Positions 1-5,344 of a stretch of DNA of 8,102 nt are shown here, piece after piece. Made by a program: the position numbers and the translations under genes. Under the pieces are notes generated by a model. It worked only from the letters and a program-made list of their open reading frames with translations. It was not told the origin of the DNA and ran no database searches. The stretch comes from CAYMST01 sp964393115 (GTDB lineage: Bacteria; Bacteroidota; Bacteroidia; Cytophagales; Cyclobacteriaceae), in the NCBI GenBank assembly GCA_964393115.1, contig CAYMST010000215.1:1-8102 (forward strand), written 5' to 3'. How positions within the stretch are numbered: position 1 is the first letter of the stretch; the number at the start of each line of letters is the position of its first letter.

Positions 1-697
1 CCTGCTCCGTAAATTCGGAGGGCAAATTTAGGCTTTTAAGAGCATTGCGCAACGTTTTACGCCTTTTTTGAAACCCCTCCTTCACCACCTGCTTAAATAG
101 CTTTTCGTCACAATCGAGGTTCTTTGTTTGATTGCGTTTTAACCTAATCACACCCGACACCACCTTAGGAGGTGGATCAAAAACTTCTGGCGGAACGGAA
201 AACAAGTACTCAACCTCATAATACGCCTGGATAAGAACGGATAAAATCCCATAGGTCTTACTTCCACTTTTAGCAGCAATTCTTTCCCCTACTTCTTTCT
301 GTACCATGCCTACAACTTCAACCACCTGATCACGATTTTCTAGTACTTTAAAAAAAATCTGGGAAGAGATGTTGTAAGGAAAATTACCGAGTATAGCTAT
401 CTGTTGTTGAGTATAGTCTTTTAAATTATACTTCAGAAAATCTTGATACTTAAAGCGGGTATTTTCTGGTTTATATATGGCCTTTAAGTAATCAATAGAT
501 TCCTGATCAAGGTCCAATGCCAAGAAATCATAGACTTCCTCTTTGATCAAAAATTGAGTAAGTACCCCCGTCCCTGGACCTATCTCCAAAACGTGCTTGT
601 AGTCATTATGACCACTTAAGGAATTGTATATCTGATAAGCAATACTCTCATCATTTAGAAAATGCTGTCCTAACTTTTTCTTGGGACGTACAAACAT
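1..697 (-). CDS. rsmA: RsmA (KsgA) 16S rRNA (adenine-N6) dimethyltransferase, 3'-truncated by window edge
   Basis: This gene encodes the enzyme that uses S-adenosylmethionine to dimethylate two adjacent adenines (A1518 and A1519, E. coli numbering) near the 3' end of 16S rRNA, a late step of 30S assembly. I translated the reverse strand by hand. It begins with ATG at 697-695, giving MFVRPKKKLGQHFLND, the usual RsmA N-terminus with the GQHFL motif (residues 10-14). The SAM-binding motif EIGPGTGVLT is at about 38-47. The catalytic NFPYNIS motif, of the N-x-P-Y class, is at about 105-111. QKEVGERIAAKSGSKTYG and the VPPEVFDPPPKV block follow. About 232 codons are visible; the family is usually about 260-270 residues, so roughly 30 C-terminal residues lie off the left edge. 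No Shine-Dalgarno sequence precedes the start. The gene diverges from pdxA. Identification is firm. Confidence 0.96.
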   Translation of the reverse strand, partial: MFVRPKKKLGQHFLNDESIAYQIYNSLSGHNDYKHVLEIGPGTGVLTQFLIKEEVYDFLALDLDQESIDYLKAIYKPENTRFKYQDFLKYNLKDYTQQQIAILGNFPYNISSQIFFKVLENRDQVVEVVGMVQKEVGERIAAKSGSKTYGILSVLIQAYYEVEYLFSVPPEVFDPPPKVVSGVIRLKRNQTKNLDCDEKLFKQVVKEGFQKRRKTLRNALKSLNLPSEFTEQ

Positions 698-746
698 GAA
701 ATGCGCTAATTTGACCTATATTGCGAGTTAAATCATTTTCTACCAC

Positions 747-766
747 TTTTCGATTAGAATCGAAAA
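747..766. promoter_or_regulatory. Perfect 9+9 bp palindrome between rsmA and pdxA, possible operator
   Basis: TTTTCGATT at 747-755 and its exact reverse complement AATCGAAAA at 758-766 are separated by AG. The site lies in the 132-base gap between two divergent genes, 50 bases from the rsmA start and 63 bases before the pdxA start. Its compact symmetry suits a dimeric regulator better than a terminator, because the spacer is too short for a normal RNA loop. TAATTTCG at 769-776, one base off the TAnnTTTG consensus, could be a pdxA -7 element. In that case the palindrome would overlap the upstream promoter half. The palindrome is directly visible; its role is inferred. Confidence 0.45.
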
Positions 767-829
767 ATTAATTTCGCTGTCTAGAAATAGAATCAAGAAA
801 GAAAACAGCGATTGCAACATCGATAACAT

Positions 830-1888
830 ATGCCAGTAAACAAGCCGATTATAGGTATAACCATAGGAGACGTAAACGGTATTGGTCCTGAAATAATTCT
901 TAAGTCACTAAGTGACGACAGGATACTCAACTCTTTGACACCGGTTATTTACGGTAATTCTAAGATAATTTCTTATTATAGAAAGACATTAAACATTGGT
1001 TCGTTCACCTATCACCAGACGAAATCTATTGATCAGTTAAACCCTAAGAAGGTCAATGTGCTTAACTGCTGGGAGGAACATGTCAACATTAATGCTGGTG
1101 AAATCACGAATGATGGAGGGAAATACGCTTTTATCTCTTTAGAGAGCGCCACAAAAGACTTGAGAGATGGTAAAATAGATGCCATGGTCACTGCGCCTAT
1201 AAACAAGGCTAATATTCAAAATGACAACTTCAACTACCATGGGCATACCGACTTTCTTGCTGATACCTTCAACATAGAAGAAACACTGATGTTCATGGTC
1301 AGCGAGGATATAAAAGTAGGACTTGTAACAGACCATGTTCCCGTTCTTGAAATATCTAAACATCTCACCAAAGAGAGAATTCTCACCAAACTTTCACTAA
1401 TGACAAACTCCTTGAAAAAGGATTTTGGAATCGCCAAGCCAAAAATTGCGGTTTTGGGACTCAACCCACATGCGGGTGAAAACGGGTTATTAGGTAAAGA
1501 AGAGCAAGAAATAATTTTCCCAGCCATTGAAGAAGCGAAGTCTAAAGGTGTCTTGGCCTTTGGTCCATTTTCGGCTGATGGCTTTTTTGGGGACATGCAG
1601 TTTAAACGGTATGACGCTGTCTTAGCAATGTACCATGATCAAGGCTTAATCCCGTTTAAGTCATTTAGTTTTGGAGAAGGGGTAAATTACACAGCTGGTA
1701 TTCCAAAAATCCGAACTAGTCCAGACCATGGAACAGCCTATAGTTTGACCGGCAAGAAAATCGCAAATGAAGGTTCTATGAGGAAAGCGATATACTTAGC
1801 TTTAGATTTGGTAAACCTAAGACACGACTTTTCTGAAACCTCTACCCCGAAAGAAGAGGTCAAAAAAGCAGATAAAGAGCGAAAATAA
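830..1888 (+). CDS. pdxA: PdxA, 4-hydroxythreonine-4-phosphate dehydrogenase
   Basis: PdxA oxidises 4-phosphooxy-L-threonine with NAD(P)+. The product decarboxylates to 3-amino-2-oxopropyl phosphate, which PdxJ uses to make pyridoxine 5'-phosphate (DXP-dependent vitamin B6 route, cytoplasm). The 352-residue protein is slightly longer than the E. coli enzyme (about 329). It has the N-terminal GITIGDVNGIGPE signature (9-21) and the substrate-binding GHTD (138-141). The three metal-binding histidines expected for the family are H169 (VTDHVP), H214 (LNPHAGE) and H269 (MYHDQG). The GVNYTAGIPKIRTSPDHGTA block (284-303) is also present. The extra length is mainly a charged, lysine- and glutamate-rich C-terminal tail after about residue 330. 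The ATG at 830 gives the family's normal N-terminus, with no Shine-Dalgarno sequence upstream. pdxA sits next to rsmA, as in E. coli, but here the two genes diverge. Confidence 0.97.
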   Translation: MPVNKPIIGITIGDVNGIGPEIILKSLSDDRILNSLTPVIYGNSKIISYYRKTLNIGSFTYHQTKSIDQLNPKKVNVLNCWEEHVNINAGEITNDGGKYAFISLESATKDLRDGKIDAMVTAPINKANIQNDNFNYHGHTDFLADTFNIEETLMFMVSEDIKVGLVTDHVPVLEISKHLTKERILTKLSLMTNSLKKDFGIAKPKIAVLGLNPHAGENGLLGKEEQEIIFPAIEEAKSKGVLAFGPFSADGFFGDMQFKRYDAVLAMYHDQGLIPFKSFSFGEGVNYTAGIPKIRTSPDHGTAYSLTGKKIANEGSMRKAIYLALDLVNLRHDFSETSTPKEEVKKADKERK

Positions 1889-1959
1889 GTTTAGAGGATA
1901 TAAATACTATTCTGCAATTACGGTTTTACGCCAATTAAACAATAATAGTATGCACAAAC

Positions 1960-1992
1960 TTTAGTGATTTACATTGTAGACCACTATCTTTG
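1960..1992 (+). promoter_or_regulatory. Bacteroidetes-type promoter for DUF177-rpmF
   Basis: TATCTTTG at 1985-1992 matches the Bacteroidetes primary sigma -7 consensus TAnnTTTG. TTTAG at 1960-1964, one mismatch from the -33 TTTG element, stands about 20 bases upstream, which is a normal spacing. Transcription would start near 1999, just upstream of the ATG at 2011, giving a very short leader. This separates the DUF177-rpmF transcript from pdxA. It also argues against the in-frame TTG at 1990, which lies inside the -7 element, as the start codon. Confidence 0.65.
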
Positions 1993-2010
1993 CGCACTTA
2001 TTTAATTAGC

Positions 2011-2541
2011 ATGTTTTTCGAAGGATCGAAAGATTTTGAAATTGACATATATAATCTGACGAATGGTGATCATCACTTTGATTTAAAATATGATGACAAA
2101 CTATTTGCTATATCAGAATTAAGTCTAATTGAAAAAGGAAAAGGGGCTATAGAAATTGACTTAACAAAGTCATATTCTATGTTGGTTCTCAAAATCAATA
2201 TCTCTGGATTTATCACATTAACATGTGATAGGAGTTTAGAGGATTTTGATTATGAGTTCGAGTCTAGCCAAGAGGTGATATTGAAATTCGGTGAAGAATA
2301 CGAAGAACAAGATATTAGTTTATTCATTATTCCTCACAACATATTGCGAATTAATATAGAGCAACTGGTTTATGAAATAATATCTTCCTCGGTGCCTATG
2401 AAAAAGATTCATCCTTCTTTTGATGAAGAAGAAAGTTTGAACTTCGTAGATGAGGTAGAAGAAGAGGAAGAGTTAGATGATCAAACTGAGGTAGATCCTC
2501 GATGGTCGGCTTTAAAAAATTTGAAGGAAAATAAAAACTAA
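2011..2541 (+). CDS. DUF177 / YceD-family protein upstream of rpmF
   Basis: This 176-residue protein belongs to the DUF177 (YceD) family, nearly always encoded directly before rpmF. The family has been linked to 23S rRNA or ribosome biogenesis, but its biochemical role is not settled. Recognisable features are an N-terminal KDFEIDIYNL block (7-16), the strand-rich core with TCDRSL (71-76; many relatives have CDRCL), and INIEQLVYEIISSSVPMKKIHP (114-135). A strongly acidic stretch follows (about 138-160), then the closing DPRWSALKNLK motif (162-172). I chose ATG 2011 rather than the in-frame TTG at 1990 for two reasons: relatives begin close to the KDFEIDIY block, and the TTG falls within the promoter. 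The stop is 8 bases before rpmF, so the two genes are very likely co-transcribed. The cytoplasmic location is inferred from the lack of a signal peptide or membrane segment. Confidence 0.88.
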   Translation: MFFEGSKDFEIDIYNLTNGDHHFDLKYDDKLFAISELSLIEKGKGAIEIDLTKSYSMLVLKINISGFITLTCDRSLEDFDYEFESSQEVILKFGEEYEEQDISLFIIPHNILRINIEQLVYEIISSSVPMKKIHPSFDEEESLNFVDEVEEEEELDDQTEVDPRWSALKNLKENKN

Positions 2542-2549
2542 ATAGAAAA

Positions 2550-2741
2550 ATGGCGCATCCAAAGAGAAAAACGTCGAAGACAAGAAGGGATAAAAGGAGA
2601 ACCCATTACAAGGCAGAGCCTAAGAATTATGTAATCTGTCCTACTACAGGAGAAGCACATCTGCCTCACAGGGCTTACTGGTACGAGGGTAAGTTGTACT
2701 TCAAAGGACAGGTGGTAATTGACAACGAAGTTTCTGAATAA
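2550..2741 (+). CDS. rpmF: 50S ribosomal protein L32 (bL32), zinc-free form
   Basis: bL32 is a small basic protein of the large ribosomal subunit. The 63-residue product starts with MAHPKRKTSKTRRDKRRTHY, the standard L32 N-terminus. It continues with CPTTGEAHLPHRAYWYEGKLYFKGQVVI. Canonical zinc-binding L32 carries four cysteines in two CxxC-like pairs; here only Cys30 remains, and the second pair is replaced by the AYWYEGKLYFKG segment. This is therefore a C-minus, zinc-independent form, which I recall as common in this part of the Bacteroidetes. The gene lies 8 bases after DUF177 and ends about 30 bases before a strong terminator, so it closes that transcription unit. Confidence 0.96.
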   Translation: MAHPKRKTSKTRRDKRRTHYKAEPKNYVICPTTGEAHLPHRAYWYEGKLYFKGQVVIDNEVSE

Positions 2742-2771
2742 AACATCAGAACTTTAGTAAGTTAATCCAGC

Positions 2772-2814
2772 AACAAAGACTTATTCGGCTTACTGAATAA
2801 GTCTTTGTTTTTTT
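2772..2814 (+). terminator. Strong rho-independent terminator after rpmF
   Basis: A perfect 15-base stem (2772-2786 with 2795-2809) surrounds an 8-base loop. The 3' arm runs straight into a T-run (2808-2814). The arms are built around AAAGACTTATTC and its complement. It lies 30 bases after the rpmF stop and 33 bases before fabH. It should end most DUF177-rpmF transcripts, leaving fabH to its own promoter or to read-through. I found no clear TAnnTTTG site between it and fabH. Confidence 0.9.
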
Positions 2815-2846
2815 ATACACCATTCGCCTAAAGAATCCAAAAAACA

Positions 2847-3839
2847 ATGAGAGCAGCTATAAAGGGAATATATAGCTACGTCCCTGACTATGTTTTGACC
2901 AATAAGGAGTTAGAAAAACTCGTAGACACCACTGATGAATGGATTAAAACTAGAACTGGTATTCATGAAAGACGAATACTAAAAGGCGAAAACAAGGGAA
3001 CTTCCACTATCGGTATAGAAGCGGTAAAGGGTTTGTTGGCCAAAACAAATACAAATCCCGAAGAAGTTGATCTTATCATCTGTGCAACAACTACGCCGGA
3101 CATGCTATTCCCGGCAACAGCAAATATTATTTCTCACGGTGTTGGTGCTACTAATGCCTACAGCTATGATATGAACGCTGCTTGCTCCGGTTTTTTATTC
3201 GCACTTCAAACGGCTTCGCAATTTGTAACCAATGGTATGTACAAAAAGGTTATTGTCGTTGGTGCAGATAAAATGTCCTCTATTATCGACTACTCTGATA
3301 GAACGACTTGTATATTATTTGGTGACGGCGGTGGTGCTGTTCTTCTAGAGCCAGAAGAAGATGACAACTTGGGAATAAAAGACGCTATCCTAAAAACAGA
3401 TGGTTCTGGAGAGCCATTTCTGAACATGAAAGCTGGTGGAAGTCGTAGACCAGCCTCTATCGATACCATTGAAAACAAGGAGCACTTCGTATTTCAAGAA
3501 GGATCTACGGTATTTAAGTTTGCGGTAACCAATATGGCTGATGTTGCTGCTGAAATCATGGATAGAAATTCTCTAGATGCGTCCGATATCTCATATCTAG
3601 TACCTCATCAAGCGAATAAACGAATTATTTCGGCCACGGCCTCCAGAATGGGCGTATCGGAAGAAAAGGTTATGTTGACCATACATAAATATGGTAATAC
3701 AACTAATGGTACGATCCCCTTATGCTTACACGAATATGAAAGCCGCCTCAAAAAAGGCGACAATTTGATACTGGCCGCTTTTGGCGGTGGTTTCACTTGG
3801 GGAAGTTTATACCTCACTTGGGCATATGACCCAGGCTGA
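2847..3839 (+). CDS. fabH: FabH, 3-oxoacyl-ACP synthase III (KAS III)
   Basis: FabH starts fatty-acid synthesis by condensing a short acyl-CoA (acetyl-CoA, or branched primers in many Bacteroidetes) with malonyl-ACP. The 330-residue protein has the normal KAS III length and the full Cys-His-Asn triad. Cys113 is in NAACSGFLFAL, His254 in VPHQANKRI and Asn284 in YGNTTNGTIPL. Also present are the N-terminal YVPDYVLTN and EWIKTRTGI motifs and the C-terminal AFGGGFTWGS block. The Asn motif reads GNTTNGT rather than the E. coli GNTSAAS. No plsX gene lies between rpmF and fabH, unlike the proteobacterial arrangement. The ATG at 2847 matches the family start. Substrate preference (straight or branched primer) cannot be decided from sequence alone. 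Confidence 0.97.
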   Translation: MRAAIKGIYSYVPDYVLTNKELEKLVDTTDEWIKTRTGIHERRILKGENKGTSTIGIEAVKGLLAKTNTNPEEVDLIICATTTPDMLFPATANIISHGVGATNAYSYDMNAACSGFLFALQTASQFVTNGMYKKVIVVGADKMSSIIDYSDRTTCILFGDGGGAVLLEPEEDDNLGIKDAILKTDGSGEPFLNMKAGGSRRPASIDTIENKEHFVFQEGSTVFKFAVTNMADVAAEIMDRNSLDASDISYLVPHQANKRIISATASRMGVSEEKVMLTIHKYGNTTNGTIPLCLHEYESRLKKGDNLILAAFGGGFTWGSLYLTWAYDPG

Positions 3840-3864
3840 CGTCACGAAACGTGAGTTTTCGTCA
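3837..3864 (+). other. Nested hairpin overlapping the fabH stop codon
   Basis: TGACG at 3837-3841, beginning with the fabH TGA stop, pairs with CGTCA at 3860-3864. Inside it, TCACG (3842-3846) pairs with CGTGA (3850-3854) around an AAA loop, with GTTTT left as a bulge. The structure is followed by CTTTTAG, a weak T-run. It could attenuate fabH transcription or protect the 3' end of the mRNA. It is not a classical terminator. Confidence 0.4.
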
Positions 3865-3874
3865 CTTTTAGTCT

Positions 3875-3882
3875 TATATTTG
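3875..3882 (+). promoter_or_regulatory. Candidate Bacteroidetes -7 element upstream of efp
   Basis: TATATTTG matches TAnnTTTG. The -33 partner is weak: TTTTC at 3856-3860, only about 14-16 bases upstream. If used, transcription would start near 3889 and leave a leader of about 310 bases before the efp ATG, unusually long for this group. It would drive efp-accB-accC. Confidence 0.4.
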
Positions 3883-3898
3883 CCGCGGTATTTTGGAA

Positions 3899-3928
3899 AT
3901 CAGCAATTAGCTGCCGTTGATTGCTGAT
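3899..3928 (+). other. 9-bp hairpin in the efp upstream region
   Basis: ATCAGCAAT (3899-3907) and ATTGCTGAT (3920-3928) are exact reverse complements around a 12-base loop. CAGC in the left arm could alternatively pair with GCTG in the loop (3910-3913). The hairpin begins about 10 bases after the transcription start predicted from the TATATTTG site, so it would sit at the 5' end of the efp leader. No T-run follows, so it is not an intrinsic terminator. Confidence 0.5.
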
Positions 3929-4197
3929 AAGCACCTGACAAACAATATAATACATACTGTACATATCAGGTTCCCAATAGGGTTAAATAAAGAAATGATA
4001 AAGTATTTGACATCGATAAAGGAGGAACCAATAGGCGAATCCAACATATTTACCGAAAACATTTCATTTCTAGACATATACGGTCTTTGCCTAATGCTTA
4101 CAAGTTTTTGGATACGCTTGGATCCTTGTTCACTTTATGCGAAAATTGCCGGCAAAACCGAATTAGTTACATTAAATAAGTATTCAAATTAATATTT

Positions 4198-4764
4198 ATG
4201 GCAACGACGGCTGATATTAAAAATGGTCTTTGTATTGAGTTTAATCACGACATATTCGCGATTATAGAATTTCAACATGTTAAGCCGGGAAAAGGACCTG
4301 CATTTGTTAGAACCAAACTTAAAAGTGTAAGTAATGGTAAGGTGATTGACCATACTTTCAGTGCTGGACATAAAATCACCACCGCAAGAATAGAGCGCAG
4401 ACCACACCAATACCTGTTTAAGGACGACTTGGGTTATCATTTTATGGACTCCAGCACGTTCGAGCAGGTAAGTCTTCCGGAAGAAGCCATTAATGCCCCG
4501 CAGTACCTAAAAGATGGTCAAGAAGTAGAAATCATCTACCATGCTGAGAAAGAAGAAGTTATGGGTTGCGAATTACCGGCACACATTATTGCTACGGTGA
4601 CTTATACAGAGCCTGGTATTAAAGGGGATACCGCGACCAATGCTACTAAACCGGCAACTCTAGAGACAGGTGCTGAAGTACAAGTACCATTGTTTATTAA
4701 CCAAGACGAGACCATAAAAATTGATACAAGGACTAACTCATACGTGGAACGCGTAAAATCGTAA
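4198..4764 (+). CDS. efp: Elongation factor P
   Basis: EF-P binds between the ribosomal P and E sites and rescues ribosomes stalled on consecutive prolines. The 188-residue protein has the standard three-domain length: an N-terminal KOW-like domain (about 1-65) and two OB-like domains. The tip loop of domain I reads KPGKGPAF. Its Lys32 corresponds to the position modified in many bacteria (Lys34 in E. coli); the modifying enzyme is not in this window, so the modification is unknown. The C-terminal signature VPLFINQDETIKIDTRTNSYVERV is clear. ATG 4198 gives the expected N-terminus MATTADIKNG, with no Shine-Dalgarno sequence. accB starts 5 bases after the stop, implying co-transcription and perhaps coupled translation. 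Confidence 0.97.
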   Translation: MATTADIKNGLCIEFNHDIFAIIEFQHVKPGKGPAFVRTKLKSVSNGKVIDHTFSAGHKITTARIERRPHQYLFKDDLGYHFMDSSTFEQVSLPEEAINAPQYLKDGQEVEIIYHAEKEEVMGCELPAHIIATVTYTEPGIKGDTATNATKPATLETGAEVQVPLFINQDETIKIDTRTNSYVERVKS

Positions 4765-4769
4765 ACCAA

Positions 4770-5291
4770 ATGGAGGAAAACAGTAAGAATTTAAGCGGAG
4801 AAATAGGTAAAAAGAAAAACCCAATGAAGATTAAAGAAATTAAAGACCTGATAGATTATATCTCAAAGTCTGGTCTTGAAGAGGTTCAAATTGAGACTGA
4901 AGAGCTTTCGTTAAAGATCAAGAAAAGTACTGAGTTAGCACAAGCTGTTTCCGTTGCAGCTCCTTCAGTTGCCGCAGCTCCTGCTCCCGCCCCTGCTGCT
5001 CCTACAACTCCCGCTGCTGCACCTGCAACAGAAGAGTCTAGTAAGTCCAAATTTGTCGAGGTGAAGTCTCCAATGATTGGGACATTCTACAGATCTCCAA
5101 ACCCTGATGCACCTCCATTTATCAACGTAGGTGACACTATATCAAAAGGACAACCAGTATGTATCGTAGAAGCTATGAAGCTTTTCAATGAAATCGAAAC
5201 GGAGGTATCTGGAAAGGTAGTGGAAATACTTGTTGAGAATTCTCAGCCGGTGGAATTTGACCAACCTTTATTTTTAGTTGATCCATCTTAA
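4770..5291 (+). CDS. accB: AccB, biotin carboxyl carrier protein of acetyl-CoA carboxylase
   Basis: AccB carries the biotin that AccC carboxylates and that AccAD uses to make malonyl-CoA. The C-terminal biotinyl domain (about 95-173) contains PMIGTFYRSPNPDAPPF and the biotinylation motif VEAMKLFNE, with Lys137 as the attachment site. An alanine/proline-rich flexible linker spans about 59-88. The N-terminal helix region reads MKIKEIKDLIDYISKSGLEEV. The 173-residue length assumes the ATG at 4770. An internal ATG at 4824 (residue 19, MKIKEIKDL) is where most relatives begin and is a serious alternative. I keep 4770 because it lies only 5 bases after efp. The gene sits 53 bases before accC, the classic accBC pair. 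Confidence 0.96.
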   Translation: MEENSKNLSGEIGKKKNPMKIKEIKDLIDYISKSGLEEVQIETEELSLKIKKSTELAQAVSVAAPSVAAAPAPAPAAPTTPAAAPATEESSKSKFVEVKSPMIGTFYRSPNPDAPPFINVGDTISKGQPVCIVEAMKLFNEIETEVSGKVVEILVENSQPVEFDQPLFLVDPS

Positions 5292-5311
5292 TTGAGGCAC
5301 TTCTCTCAATT
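5290..5311 (+). other. Small intercistronic hairpin between accB and accC
   Basis: AATTGAG (5290-5296, overlapping the accB stop) and CTCAATT (5305-5311) form a perfect 7-bp stem with an 8-base loop. GCAGGTTTT follows. The stem is AT-rich and lacks a proper T-run, so it is unlikely to terminate transcription. It might affect the relative stability of the accB and accC parts of the transcript. Confidence 0.35.
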
Positions 5312-5344
5312 GCAGGTTTTAATTTACATCTGAATTAATACGAC

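Larger units (their letters stand above)
3840..4197 (+). other. 358-base stretch without a convincing gene; possible structured leader of efp
   Basis: I find no recognisable gene between fabH and efp. A forward frame is open from TTG 3917 to 4192 (91 codons), and a reverse frame is open from about 4134 to 3907 (76 codons). Neither translation resembles a family I know, and neither has a good start. The stretch does hold the hairpin at the fabH stop, a TAnnTTTG-like site at 3875, a strong hairpin at 3899-3928, and a looser inverted repeat ACCTGA/TCAGGT (3933-3938 with 3966-3971). An isolated AAAGGAGG at 4018-4025 has no start codon at a suitable distance. It could be an untranslated leader, a decayed gene or a dispersed repeat; the sequence alone does not decide. 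Confidence 0.4.

Noticed and set aside
774..811. TCGCTGT/ACAGCGA inverted repeat upstream of pdxA
   Set aside because: Seven-base arms with a 24-base loop are weak and not placed like an operator. Noted only beside the stronger palindrome at 747-766.
1234..1596. A 120-codon reverse frame inside pdxA
   Set aside because: It is antisense to the conserved catalytic core of pdxA and has no family resemblance.
1904..1951. ATACTATT/AATAGTAT inverted repeat between pdxA and DUF177
   Set aside because: The arms are only 8 bases, very AT-rich and 32 bases apart, with no T-run. Not convincing as terminator or operator.
2756..2794. AGTAAG (2756-2761) complementary to the loop of the rpmF terminator (2789-2794), a possible antiterminator
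   Set aside because: Six bases against a perfect 15-bp stem cannot compete, and no ligand-binding domain is visible.
4018..4025. Strong Shine-Dalgarno-like AAAGGAGG
   Set aside because: No start codon follows at a usable distance, and the other genes here do not use Shine-Dalgarno sequences. Probably chance.
3917..4192. A 91-codon forward frame between fabH and efp
   Set aside because: It starts at a TTG inside a hairpin, resembles no family I know, and a reverse frame is open over the same DNA. It is described as part of the gap, not called as a gene.
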